Below the pieces are notes generated by a model. It was not told the origin of the DNA and ran no database searches. It saw only the letters and a list, made by a program, of their open reading frames with translations. From NCBI GenBank assembly GCA_047967505.1, contig CM106540.1: a DNA stretch of 64,000 nt. One strand, written 5' to 3'. Made by a program: the position numbers and the translations under genes. This stretch comes from Dipteris shenzhenensis (lineage: Eukaryota > Polypodiophyta > Polypodiopsida > Gleicheniales). This document shows positions 50,901-60,661 of the stretch, in pieces. The first letter of the stretch is position 1; each line of letters opens with the position of its first letter.

Positions 50901-52180
50901 CACACCACATCACTATTAAAAATATATTAATCTTGTAAATATCTTCATCATGCTATTTGAAAGAAATTCAAAAAAAGGGGACAAGCTTTAGAAAATTAAT
51001 TCAAAGAAAGGATGTTCTCAGTATGAGGGGTGATGCATCAAGCTTCAGGCTTAATTTAGAGAAAGGAAGAAAGGATTTTCTTAGTAAGAAGTGTAATGGA
51101 AACGCAATTCTAGTATGGAGAAACAATTTATCAATAAGAGGATAATGGACAAGCTTTATCCCACATTACATCTGGACGTAGCAAGTTATTGAAAAAAGTG
51201 CACAAGCTTTAGCCTTAACTTAGAGAATGGACGTTCTCAACAAGAGGATAATGGACCAATAATAACCATTCCTTCTTCAACACTAACATCATCATCTTCA
51301 GGGACTTGAAAGTTGAGAATACATCATGTGCAATAAGTAATACACATATAATAACATCATATGCCAATTTGTAATAGATTGATATGATGTGGTGTGAAAC
51401 TAGTGCTTCCTTTTTCTAGTCATTGTTTGACAACACCTTGGAATTCCACAAGAAAATCTAGGCTCTTCTCAGGAAGAAAGGATTTTCTCAGTAAGAGGAT
51501 AATGGACAAGCAATTGTGGTAAGAAGACATGATGTTCTTAGTAAGAGGATAATGGACAAGCTAGGCTCAATTTAGAGAAAGAATGTTCTCAATAAGAGGA
51601 TAATGGGACCAACAATACCGAGTCCTTGTTTAACACCAAAATATCATCACCTTGGGGAACTTCAGAATACATCATTCTTCGTAAGATGATAATGGACAAG
51701 CTAGGCTCAATTTAGAGAAAGAATGCTCTCAATAAGAGGACAATGGACTAACAATACCAAGTCCTTCTTTAACACCAAAATCATCACCTTGGGGAGCTTC
51801 AAAATACATCATATGCCAATATGTAATAAACTAATAAACATATATTGAAAGTGCTAAAAAGGAATCAAAGGATTTATACAAAAACCCTAATGTGTCACCT
51901 CCAAATACTTCATTTCAAGTGGTAGATCAATGTGGTATCAGTAGTAGAGTATTGTGGTATTGTATAGTACTCACGTGATGCTCTAGCTTTGCACCTTTGT
52001 TGACATTATATGTGCCCCTATTGTGTCTATTTCTCATAAATTTTGTCTCACTTTCATTCTATTCTAAAAAAGACAAGCATCATGACTAGGCTTTGGGAAT
52101 ATTATAAAAATTAGCACTTACCAAGGCAAAGGATGTGGATCATAGCAAACAAAAACTAGATTTGCCAACTCAAAACAAAA
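44986..52180. other. AT-rich gene-poor stretch with local repeats
   Basis: I recognise no gene over these 7 kb. Two ~63-bp copies of ATAACTTAACTATTAATTTC with its flanks (ending CACGGACTTCACC) lie at about 47257-47321 and 47687-47750. Short unrecognised open stretches (for example 47027-46761 minus and 49645-49358 minus) have no convincing signature. Confidence 0.5.
50990..51820. repeat. Degenerate interspersed repeats (AGAGGATAATGGAC family)
   Basis: The phrase AATTTAGAGAAAGAATG, followed by TTCTCAATAAGAGGATAATGG or variants, recurs at least six times with irregular spacing, together with AACACCAAAATCATCACCTT twice. This is a decayed tandem array just left of the large element at 52.2-63.3 kb. 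Confidence 0.75.
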
Positions 52181-52194
52181 GATTTAATGATTAA

Positions 52195-52520
52195 GTACTA
52201 AGAACATCAATGCATAACCAAATCTCTTACAAAGGTGGTCTACATAAACATCTTCATAACTTCACAAAAATCTCTTACAAAGTGGTCTACATAAACATCT
52301 TCATAACTTCTTGTGAATTGAGCTACTATCACCTAAGAACATCAATAGATGACCAATTCTCTTAGAAAGGTGGTGTAAATAAACACCTTTATGTATAAGT
52401 GGTGTGCACACACCTTTATGACCATTTCTTTTAGAAAGGTGGTGTACATAAAGCCCTTAAAAAGGTAGTGTAGATAAATCCTTTTATGTGTAAGTAGTGT
52501 ACATATACACCACACTTGGT
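52195..52520. repeat. Left subterminal repeats with GGTGTG/CACACC hairpins
   Basis: Degenerate units contain AAAGGTGGTGTACATAAA or variants, plus an exact 2x block of CAAA-GTGGTCTACATAAAC type. A hairpin GGTGTG-CA-CACACC lies at 52401-52414 and GTGTA-CATA-TACAC at 52497-52510. The 12-mer TATAAGTGGTGT at 52394-52405 occurs inverted at 63221-63232 and 63280-63291, beyond the right-hand gene. These may be subterminal repeats of one element. Confidence 0.6.
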
Positions 52521-52719
52521 ATTAAAAAACACCCTTAACTATAAAAATACATTTGACATAAAGTTTAAAATACACCATTAAGTATAAAATGGCCCTCATA
52601 AACAATCTTTATACACAATAATGAGAGTAAAGAAATCAAAAAAGTAGTAAACTTTTTATTAGATATTCGCTTTACATAGAAGTTCAAAACTTGTGATTAC
52701 AAAACCGTTAGCCATCATG

Positions 52720-55246
52720 TTACTCAGTACCAATGTCCTCAATGCCAGGCCCTTGACTACCAGGGTCCTGACTAATAGGCTGCTCTAAGACTGGAGTCTC
52801 AGTAGCAAGGTCCTCAGTAGTTTGCTCTTCAGTTCCAAGCACCTGACTAGTAGGCTGCTCTAGAGTCTCATGACCAAGTTCTTGGTAAGTAGGGACCTGG
52901 CTACTAGGTTCCTGACTAGTAGGCTGCTCTGGAGTCTGTAAGGTCATGGTTGAAGAACCATCTATGCCTCCTAGTAACTCCTCCTGGTCATGCTTTGCCT
53001 CGTCCATACCTTCTTTGAGTAAGGCTTCCTTGCTTGATCCACTTGCCTGTCCTTCACCCAAGATCGATCCACTTGCCTGTCCTTCACCCAAGATCAAGGG
53101 TGCCTTCCTCACTTTTAATTTTAAGGGAAGTGCTTCCACCTCTTTAGCCTTACCTTTTCCTGTGACGTGATGTACTACTGTAACTTCTTGCTGCCGCGAG
53201 CCTTCCCGTATGATGAGTGGAACCTCCTTGACTCTAGTTGACAATTGATCACCCTTATTCTTTGTGCGGATTTCTTCTTGCCGTAAGTCATCAGATGCAG
53301 AGCTTTCATCCTCATCATCACCTGAGCTAGAATCATCACCCTTAGACTCACTACCCTCTTCTTTGACATTTTCCTCTTCAAAGAAGGTAGTGCAACTATA
53401 ATATGTGTCAAAGAACTCAATTTGATGGGGGGTATCAATGACATTTACATTTCTACCTTGGCATAGCAATTTCTCAGCAGCAAAACCCATTCGATACAAT
53501 GCTACTTCCCACCCATCATTTAATAAATTCTTTGTCATCTCTAGTATCACATCAGGATCCATCGGCTTTCTGTAATCCACCATTGCTGCATCAAGCTTAA
53601 CCTTATTGTCCTCAAAGTAATGAAGCTCGAGAGTCCTTAAAGGAATTTGGATTAGATTGCCACCACCCCTCGATAAGAAGCACATCAAGAAAGGCTGCAA
53701 GACTTGAATGGCAGTGCCTTCCAAGACAGTCATATGATTACGTAGGACTATACCATGGTATACTTTTGAAAGTAAATACCCAAATGCAGATGTCAAACTC
53801 GCATATAAGGCATCCCTTTGTGATTCTGTCACGAACAGGACCAACGTTGATCTTTTCTTATCTGCCATAGGACCTTCTACGATAAACCGCACAAGTTCAA
53901 CTATCCGTGACACTGCAAGGTCTTGCAATTCATCTATGAAAAATATGCATGGCTTCTCCCAAGCATGACCGCTCATTGTTATGAAATGCTATGTATCAAT
54001 GCCATTGATGTGTGCAAATTTTGTATCATTCTCTGATAGCAGGATATCATAAGAGAAGCTGAATGGAGAACCATCATCTAAACCACCAATTGCTCTACCT
54101 TGGGTAGTGGACTGCAAGGCCTTTTTCTTGATGTCCATATATTCTGTCTCAACAACCTTTGGCATTTTAGCTCTTAGATCCTTTGTTGGTGTGGCATCTG
54201 CATCCATTGAAGCCAACCACTTTCTAGCCCATGTCTTATCAAGGAGTTGACCTAGGCTAAGTGCTTTCTTCTTATCCACATCAATTGACTTGCCAGCTAA
54301 CTCATCATCAGATTTCAATAAAAATAATAGTGCCGAGAGAGCAGCCTCACTTTGAATCATTCGGGTGACCACTTCATCTAAGTTGCTATGCTTGCTCTTC
54401 TTTCCAAAGAAGCAATCACCACTTAGGATCTTCTTGCATACTTCTTCTGTTATTGCATCTGGAACAAACCTTAAAGCTCTCCACCAAACAATAGACATCG
54501 GTTTCTTTATTTCTTTCCTCTGAGTTGCAATGTGCTCTGGTGCCCAAAGGATATCTTCCCTGTTTCATATGCTTGGCAAACATCCACGATGCTCTGAAAC
54601 ACTGAGTCCTCGCGGAAGACAATGCAAGTAACATCCCTGTATCTTGCAACGGCGGTGTTCAAATCCTTTGTCTCAACCTTATTACCGGTATGCCTGGCGT
54701 ATTGCTTACAACACCTTTCAAGCATCTATAGAACCGAGTCCTCTTTGCCATGTACTCAGATGTAGGTCTCCTACCCTTCACTGTTTGTGGCTTTCCACAG
54801 CCCATCCATAACTCCCTTGCCTTTATCAAGATCTCAGAAAGAGAAGAGCTTTTTTTCAACCTAAATGGAGCAGAATTCAGCCTTTTTGATTCTAGAATGT
54901 ACTTCGAGTCATCGTTAAATATGCATATATGACAAATGACCCGTTGAAACTTTTCCATCCACTCAATCTGTGGCAAGTTTCCTTTTCTTCCCTCATCAAG
55001 GGCGATCCTGCAAGCTTCACAAAAGTGTTGCCCATCAATGGGCTCAAACCTGCATCTTTCCAAGAATCTATTCTTTGCCAGCATGTATCTCTTCTCGATG
55101 TCACTCCCATATCGGCTTTGATACAAAGCCTCTCCACAAACAAAGTCACTCCTAAAGTTCTCAAAAGCATCAAGAAAGTCCACGCGCTTTTGAAATGTGA
55201 CATCAGGCAATGTAGGATCATCTTCTTGAAGTCTCTTAAACGCCAT
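52720..55246 (-). pseudogene. Left gene of the two-gene element: unrecognised protein with FIDELQD motif
   Basis: From the first likely Met (55246, MAFKRLQEDDPTLPD) the frame runs to about 54,700, shifts twice (via MLERCCKQYARHTG and MSIVWWRALRFVPDAI), then continues to the TGA/TAA-free stretch ending GIEDIGTE at 52720. One in-frame TAG lies at 53991-53989, where Gln is likely. The joined product would be about 840 residues. Visible parts: a Cys/His-containing region (HFCEACRIAL, ICHICIF), a conserved-looking core (SGHAWEKPCIFFIDELQDLA, which resembles a Walker B strand though no P-loop was seen), VALYRMGFAAEKLL, an acidic Ser/Asp stretch, and a C-terminal Gln/Thr/Ser/Pro repeat tail (EQPTSQ units). 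I do not recognise the family. It faces away from the DDE-like gene at 60.7-63.1 kb. Confidence 0.6.
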
Positions 55247-55319
55247 AGGACGAAGAGTGATATTAGTGGCAACTGGAGTTCTTGTTTTCCTCGTATCTTC
55301 ATACAATTTGCGTGCAAAT

Positions 55320-56860
55320 ATCCGCCCCCTCCCCTCGCCCCCCTGTCGCTCCCCCTCCCCCCGCCCCCTTCCCCTCCCCCTTGCCCCCCCGCCCCCTTCC
55401 CCTCCCCGCGCCCGCCCCCTTCCCCTCCCCTCCCCTTTCGCCCCCTTCCCCGTCGAGCCCCCTCCCCCGCGCCCGCATCCTTCCCCTCCCCCTTCCCCCC
55501 TCACCTGTTGCGTGCGCAACAGGTGGGGGATCCCCCTCACCTGTTGCGCATCGCCCCCCCTCCCCACCCCCACCCCCTCCCCTTCCCCTCGCCCCCACTC
55601 CCCCCCTCCCCCTTCCCCTCCCCCTTGCCCCCCCCCCCCGCCCCGCCCTGCCCCCTTCCCCTCCCCCTTCCCCCCCCTCCCCGTCTGCTCTTCCCCCCCT
55701 CCCCGTCGAGCCCCCCTCCCCCGTGCCCGCCCCACCCCCTTCCCCTCCCCCGCTGACCGCCCCCTTCCCCTCCCCTTTCCCCCCCTCCCTGTCGAGCCCC
55801 CTCCCCCGCGCTCGCCCCCTTCCCCTCCCCCTTCCCCCCCCTCCCCGTCGAGGGGAAGGGGGCGGGTGCGGGGGAGGGGAAGGGGGCGGGGTAGGGCAGG
55901 CGGGGCGGGCAAGGGGCGGGCGGGGGGCAAGGAGGCGGGGGCAGGGAGGGGGGGCATCGCCCCCCCACCTGTTGCGTGCGCAACAAGTGGGGGGGCGATG
56001 CCCCCCCTCCCCCTCCCCGCCCCCGCCCCCTCCCCCTCCCCTCGCCCCCCTTCCCCTCCTCCCCCCGCCCCCTTCCCCTCCCCCTTGCCCGCCCACCCTC
56101 TTCCCCTCCCCCTTCCCGCCCCCTTCCCCTCCCCCTTTCCCCCCCCTCCCCGTCGAGCCCCCCTCCCTCGCGCCCGCCCCGCCCCGCCCCCTTCCCCTCC
56201 CCGCGCCCGCCCCCTTCCCCCCCTTCCCGTCGAGCCCCCCTCCCCCGCGCCCGCCCCCTTCCCCTGCCCCTTCCCCCCCCCCCCCCGGTCGGCTCGACGG
56301 GGGGGGGGGGAAGGGGCAGGGGAAGGGGGCGGGCGCGGGGGAGGGGAAGGGGGCGGGGCGGGGGGGGCAAGGGGGAGGGGAAGGGGGCGGGGCGGGCAGA
56401 GGGAAGGGGGCGGGGCAAGGGGGAGGGGAAGGCAGCGGGGCGGGGCGGGGGGGTCAAGGGGGAGGGGAAGGGGGCGGGGCGGGCGGAGGGAAGGGGGCGG
56501 GGCAAGGGGGAGGGGAAGGCAGCGGGGCGGGACGGGGGAGGGAAAGGGGGCGGGGCGGGGGAGGGGGGGCAAGGGGGAGGGGGGGAAGGGAGGGACGGTA
56601 GAGGGGGAAGGGATGAACGGCGGGAGGGAGGAGCCTGCGGGGAGGCGGAGGGAGAGGAAGGGAGGGGGAAGGGCCTGTGGGGAGGGAGAGGAGGGGAAGC
56701 GGAAGGGAAGGCAGGGCGGAGAGGGGAAGGGGGAAGGGAGGGGAGGGGAGAAGCGGGAGGAGAGGGGAAGGGAGGGGGAGGGGAGGGCAAGGGAGGGGAG
56801 AGAGGAAGCGGGAGAAGAGGAAGGGAGGGAGTACCTGAGTGGAGAGGTGGTGGAGCTCCA
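55320..56860. repeat. Extreme C-rich/G-rich skew-switching tract
   Basis: About 1.5 kb of CCCCTTCCCC/CCCCGCCCCC-type sequence switching to its complement. It is C-rich to about 55,855, G-rich to about 55,950, C-rich to about 56,290, then G-rich. The switches centre on inverted repeats, for example near 55,850 (TCCCCGTCGAGGGGA) and 56,295. Two embedded palindromes carry CACCTGTTGC-GTGC-GCAACAGGTG (55502-55525, exact) and a larger imperfect one (55953-56002). The tract can form G-quadruplexes and very large hairpins. Long open frames across it, including the 5' extension of the left gene, are composition artefacts. Confidence 0.9.
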
Positions 56861-57119
56861 GGAAAGTTGTGAGAGAGAATAAGAGAGTTGTGAGACAGAA
56901 TGAGGAGAAGTAGAGTTTTATAGGAAATGGATAGCTTTTAGGTCAAGTCAGCTTTTTTTAGTTTTTAAGGTTTTTTTAGTTCTTTTAGGTTCACTATAAG
57001 AAGAACATTCTTCATTCTCTCTTTCATTCAAAGATCATTCGTTTACACTCCACGCTTCTCTCCTCTCATCAACCTGTTGCAGGATTCTCAAAAATTTTCA
57101 AAATGTTGCAAGAGGTGAG

Positions 57120-57610
57120 TTCATTTCTAACCTCTTGCGTACGCAAGAACTTCTAAGAATCAAGTTTTTATAAAATTGAATTTTTTTTCAAATCCGATCC
57201 TTTTCTCAAAAACTTGTGTGTACGCAACAACTTAAAAAACCATTTTTGCATTAAATCTTTTTTCCCACAAATTTTCCTCTTTACCTCAAACTCTCACAAC
57301 CCCTCCCTACCTATTGCGTACGCAACAACTTCAAAACAAAATTTAATCATAAATCTCTCAAAAAAACTCCTTTAAAAAAAAACAAAAACAAAATTTAATC
57401 ATAAATCTCTCAAAAAAACTCATCAACAAAAAAAAACAATCTATTACAAATTTCTCTCTCAACCTCAAAGCCACTCAAACCTCCCTACCTATTGCGTACG
57501 TAACAACTTCAAAACAAAATTTAATCATAAATCTCTCCAAAAAACTCCTTTAAAAAAAAAAACAATCTATTATACATTTCTCTCTCAACCTCAAAACTAC
57601 TCAAACCTCC
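57120..57610. repeat. AT-rich repeats carrying TTGCGTACGCAA palindromes
   Basis: The palindrome TTGCGTACGCAA occurs near 57135 and 57311, with variants near 57,217 and 57,490. In the last two main copies it is followed by ACTTCAAAACAAAATTTAATC and then a tail of AAATCTCTC and poly-A, repeating with a period near 180 bp. The TTGC...GCAA core is shared with the GC tract and with the hairpin chain at 59.3-60.3 kb. Confidence 0.8.
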
Positions 57611-58107
57611 CTCCAAAAAACTTTTCTCACTACACTTTATTAATATAAGAAATCAATTTATAATATTTTTACTCCATAATATAATAAATTTTTATTAACT
57701 AATGTTAAAATATAATTTTGCTAAAAATATATATTATTAATCTATAAATTAATATAAATATTATATAAATAAATACATTAATTTAAAAAATATAACTTGA
57801 AAGGGAGGTCTTCTAGCATATGTGCTTTATATAATACTTACTCTTAAAACAATGAAGAATTAGTGAATATATTGCTATTCTATACATTATTAACTTAAAA
57901 ACTAATATAAATATAAATTAATTATTATATAAATTTAAATAAATATATAAATAATTAATATTATACATTAATAATATTTAAAATTATGTAGATTATATAC
58001 TAATAATCTTTCAATTTTAAAAAGTAGTCAATAAAAGAATTAAATTAATTTAAAAAATAAGAAAATATTAAAATTTACACACTTACTTTTAGCATGTATG
58101 CTTTTAT

Positions 58108-58405
58108 TCCATGTGTATAATACTTGTTAGTTAGTCGAAGAATGAAAAATTAGATAATGTATTTGTAAGGTAGGTATTTAAAACCATAGAATCTAGAAGA
58201 CTACAGTATCATTGCATCCATATCATTTTTTTACTTTAGCAACCATCAGATATCCATGATTCCATGTGTATAATACTTGTTAGTTAGTCGAAGAATGTAA
58301 AATTAGATAATGTATTTGTAAGGTAGGTATTTAAAACCATAGAATCTAGAAGACTACAGTATCATTGCATCCATATCATTTTTTTACTTTAGCAACCACC
58401 AGATA
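58108..58405. repeat. Near-exact tandem duplication, unit about 148 bp
   Basis: Two adjacent copies start CCATGTGTATAATACTTG and end TTTAGCAACCA followed by CAGATATCCATG. They differ by few bases, so the duplication is recent. Confidence 0.88.
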
Positions 58406-58472
58406 TCCATGGTATCCATGATATGGAATACATATTTCTTCGAATATTTCTTATCACATACTTTTTCATTTC

Positions 58473-58757
58473 TTCTCATACACCATGCAGCATGAATGTA
58501 AGAAAATATGAATCGGTGTGCTTTTAGCCTATGTACTTGTCCCTAATCAGTAGGATACTTTGACTAGGTAGGCTTGTAACTACTTAAAGTAAAGCCTTTG
58601 CAAAGGATCGTACCTTCTGATACACCATGCAGCATGAATGTTAAAAAATATGAATCGGTGTGCTTTTAGCCTATGTGCTTGTCCCTAATCAGTAGGATAC
58701 TTTGACTAGGTAGACTTATACTTACTTAAAGTAAAGCCTTTGCAATGTATCGTACCT
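58473..58757. repeat. Near-exact tandem duplication, unit about 143 bp
   Basis: Two adjacent copies start ATACACCATGCAGCATGAAT and end CTTTGCAA followed by ATCGTACCT. They differ by few bases. Confidence 0.88.
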
Positions 58758-58849
58758 ATAAACAAAACACTTTGGAAAGCATATAACATATAGTCTATAT
58801 ATATCTAAACTAAATATTTTAGAATGCATATTTTATATAGTCTATATAT

Positions 58850-59235
58850 CTTAAATCTTACACCCTAAATCTTAAATCCTAAAGTTCCCTAAATCTTAGG
58901 TTATACAATCTAAGCTCTTAAACTTATATAATAGTTATAATCCCTAAACCTTAAACCCTAACCCCTATAACTTAAATTCTAAAATCTAATTTTCAATTCT
59001 AAACCCTAGATTCTACACTCTAAGCTCATGATCTTATATACTAAACCCTAAAGCCTAAATCCTAAACCCTAAAACAATAATCATAAACCCTAAATGCTAA
59101 ACCCTAAACCCTAGATTTTTAACCCTAAACCCTAAAAACATAATCATAAACACGAAACCCTAAACACTAAATCTTAAATCCTAAGCTTAAATCCTTAACC
59201 CTAAATACTAAACCCTAAACCCTAACCCTAAAATA
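58850..59235 (+). repeat. Degenerate telomere-like repeats, CCCTAAA orientation
   Basis: Dozens of variants of AAACCCTAA, such as AAATCTTAA and AACCCTAAAC. The plant telomere repeat on this strand is CCCTAAA. The array is too degenerate to be a recent chromosome end. Its partner on the other side of the hairpin chain is in the opposite orientation. Confidence 0.88.
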
Positions 59236-60310
59236 CAATCAAAATTTTATAATTTTTTTTAATTTGTGCAATAGGTTTGATATATCCTCCAAACTGTTGC
59301 AAGTCGAATAGGTTAATGGTGCACTCAACCTATTGTAAATATTGCTTGAGCAACAGGTTGGGGGGTATATCCAACCTGTTGCACAAATCGAGAATTTTCT
59401 TGATTTGTGCAACAGATTGGATATACTCCCCAACCTGTTGCTCAAAGCAACAGGTTGGGGGGTATATCCAACATGCTGCACAAATCGAGAATTTTCTTGA
59501 TTTGTGCAACAGATTGGATATACCCCCAACCTGTTGCTTGAGCAACAGGTTAGGGGATATACCCCCAACCTGTTGCTTGAGCAACAGGTTGGGGGGTATA
59601 TCCAAATCAAGAAAATTCTCGATTTGTGCAACAGGTTGGATATATCCCCAACCTGTTGCTGCTCAAGCAACAGGTTGGGGGATATAAATTCTCGATTTGT
59701 GCAACAGGTTGGATATACCCCCAACCTATATCCAACCTGTTGCTCAAGCAACAGGTTGGGGGTATATCCAACCTGTTGCACAAATCGAGAATTTTCTTGA
59801 TTTGTGCAACAGGTTGGATATACCCCCAACCTGTTGCTCAAGCAACAGGTTGAGAGATATATCCAACAACAGGCCTCCAACCTGTTGCTTGGGGGATATA
59901 TCCAACAACAGGCCTCCAGGTTGGGGGGTATATCCAACCTGTTGCACAAATCGAGAATTTTGTTGATTTGTGCAACAGATTGGATATACCCCCCAACCTG
60001 TTGCTTGATTGGGAGATATATCCAACAACAGGCCTCCAACCTGTTGCTTGGGGGATATATCCAACAACAGGCCTCCAACCTGTTGCTCAACCTTGCACAA
60101 ATCAAGAAAATTTTTCAGTTGTAGGTTGGATATATTCCCCAATTGTATATCAAATTGTTGCACAAATAAGAAAAATTCTTGATTTGTGCAACAAGTTGGA
60201 TATATCCCCTAACTTGTTGCTTGATATATCCAACCTGTTGCTCAAGCAACAGGTTGGGGGATATATCCAACCTATTGCACAAATTAAAAAAATTCATTAA
60301 ATTTTGGTTG
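59236..60310. repeat. Chain of alternating perfect palindromes (TTGC-GCAA hairpins)
   Basis: About 1 kb made of two alternating palindrome types. Type 1 is AACCTGTTGC-TTGA/TC-GCAACAGGTT, flanked by symmetrical CCCCC/GGGGG and ATATCC/GGATAT arms. Type 2 is TTGCACAAATC-AAGAATTTTCTT-GATTTGTGCAA (or close variants). Each is an inverted repeat, and the whole block is itself roughly palindromic: TTAATTTGTGCAATAGGTT near 59,260 is mirrored by AACCTATTGCACAAATTAA near 60,280. The unit count is about twenty inverted repeats. Frames through it (repeated NLLLEQQVGG) are artefacts. Confidence 0.92.
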
Positions 60311-60530
60311 TATTTTAGGTTTAAGGTTTAGGGTTTAAGATTTAAGATTTAGGGTTTAGGATTTAAGATTTAGGGTTTAGGATTTAGAGTTTAGGGTTTA
60401 AGGCTTAGGATTTATTGTTTAAGAGTTTAGGATTTAGGGTTTAGGAATTAAATGTTTAAAGTTTAGGATTTACGGTGGTTAAGATGTTTTGGTATTAATT
60501 ATTTAAAGTTTAGGATGTAGGGTTTAGGTT
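60311..60530 (-). repeat. Degenerate telomere-like repeats, TTTAGGG orientation
   Basis: Variants of GGTTTAGGATTTAGGG, in the inverse orientation to 58850-59235. Together with the AAAATACAA/TTGTATTTT junctions on each side they make a long inverted repeat centred near 59,780. Confidence 0.88.
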
Positions 60531-60661
60531 TAATGCCTTCTCTGCTAGTTTTGATATAGAAGTTATTAAGTAATAATAAGCTCAATGATTATTTATTATG
60601 TTCATTTTGAGTTGCTAGTCTACTTTTATACATAAAACAGGTATTCACCCTAACAGAGGGT

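Noticed and set aside
55257-56882. Very long overlapping open frames on both strands (up to about 540 codons on plus, 637 on minus)
   Set aside because: They run through the C/G-only tract and encode only Pro/Arg/Gly/Ser/Ala low-complexity sequence in several frames at once, which is a composition artefact. Only the part of the minus frame below 55,246 is kept.
59239-60300. Apparent repeat-rich proteins (NLLLEQQVGG units) and a CRISPR-like repeat array
   Set aside because: All frames and both strands show similar repeats because the DNA is a chain of palindromes. Units are inverted repeats without uniform spacers, and this is plant nuclear DNA, so it is not CRISPR and not coding.
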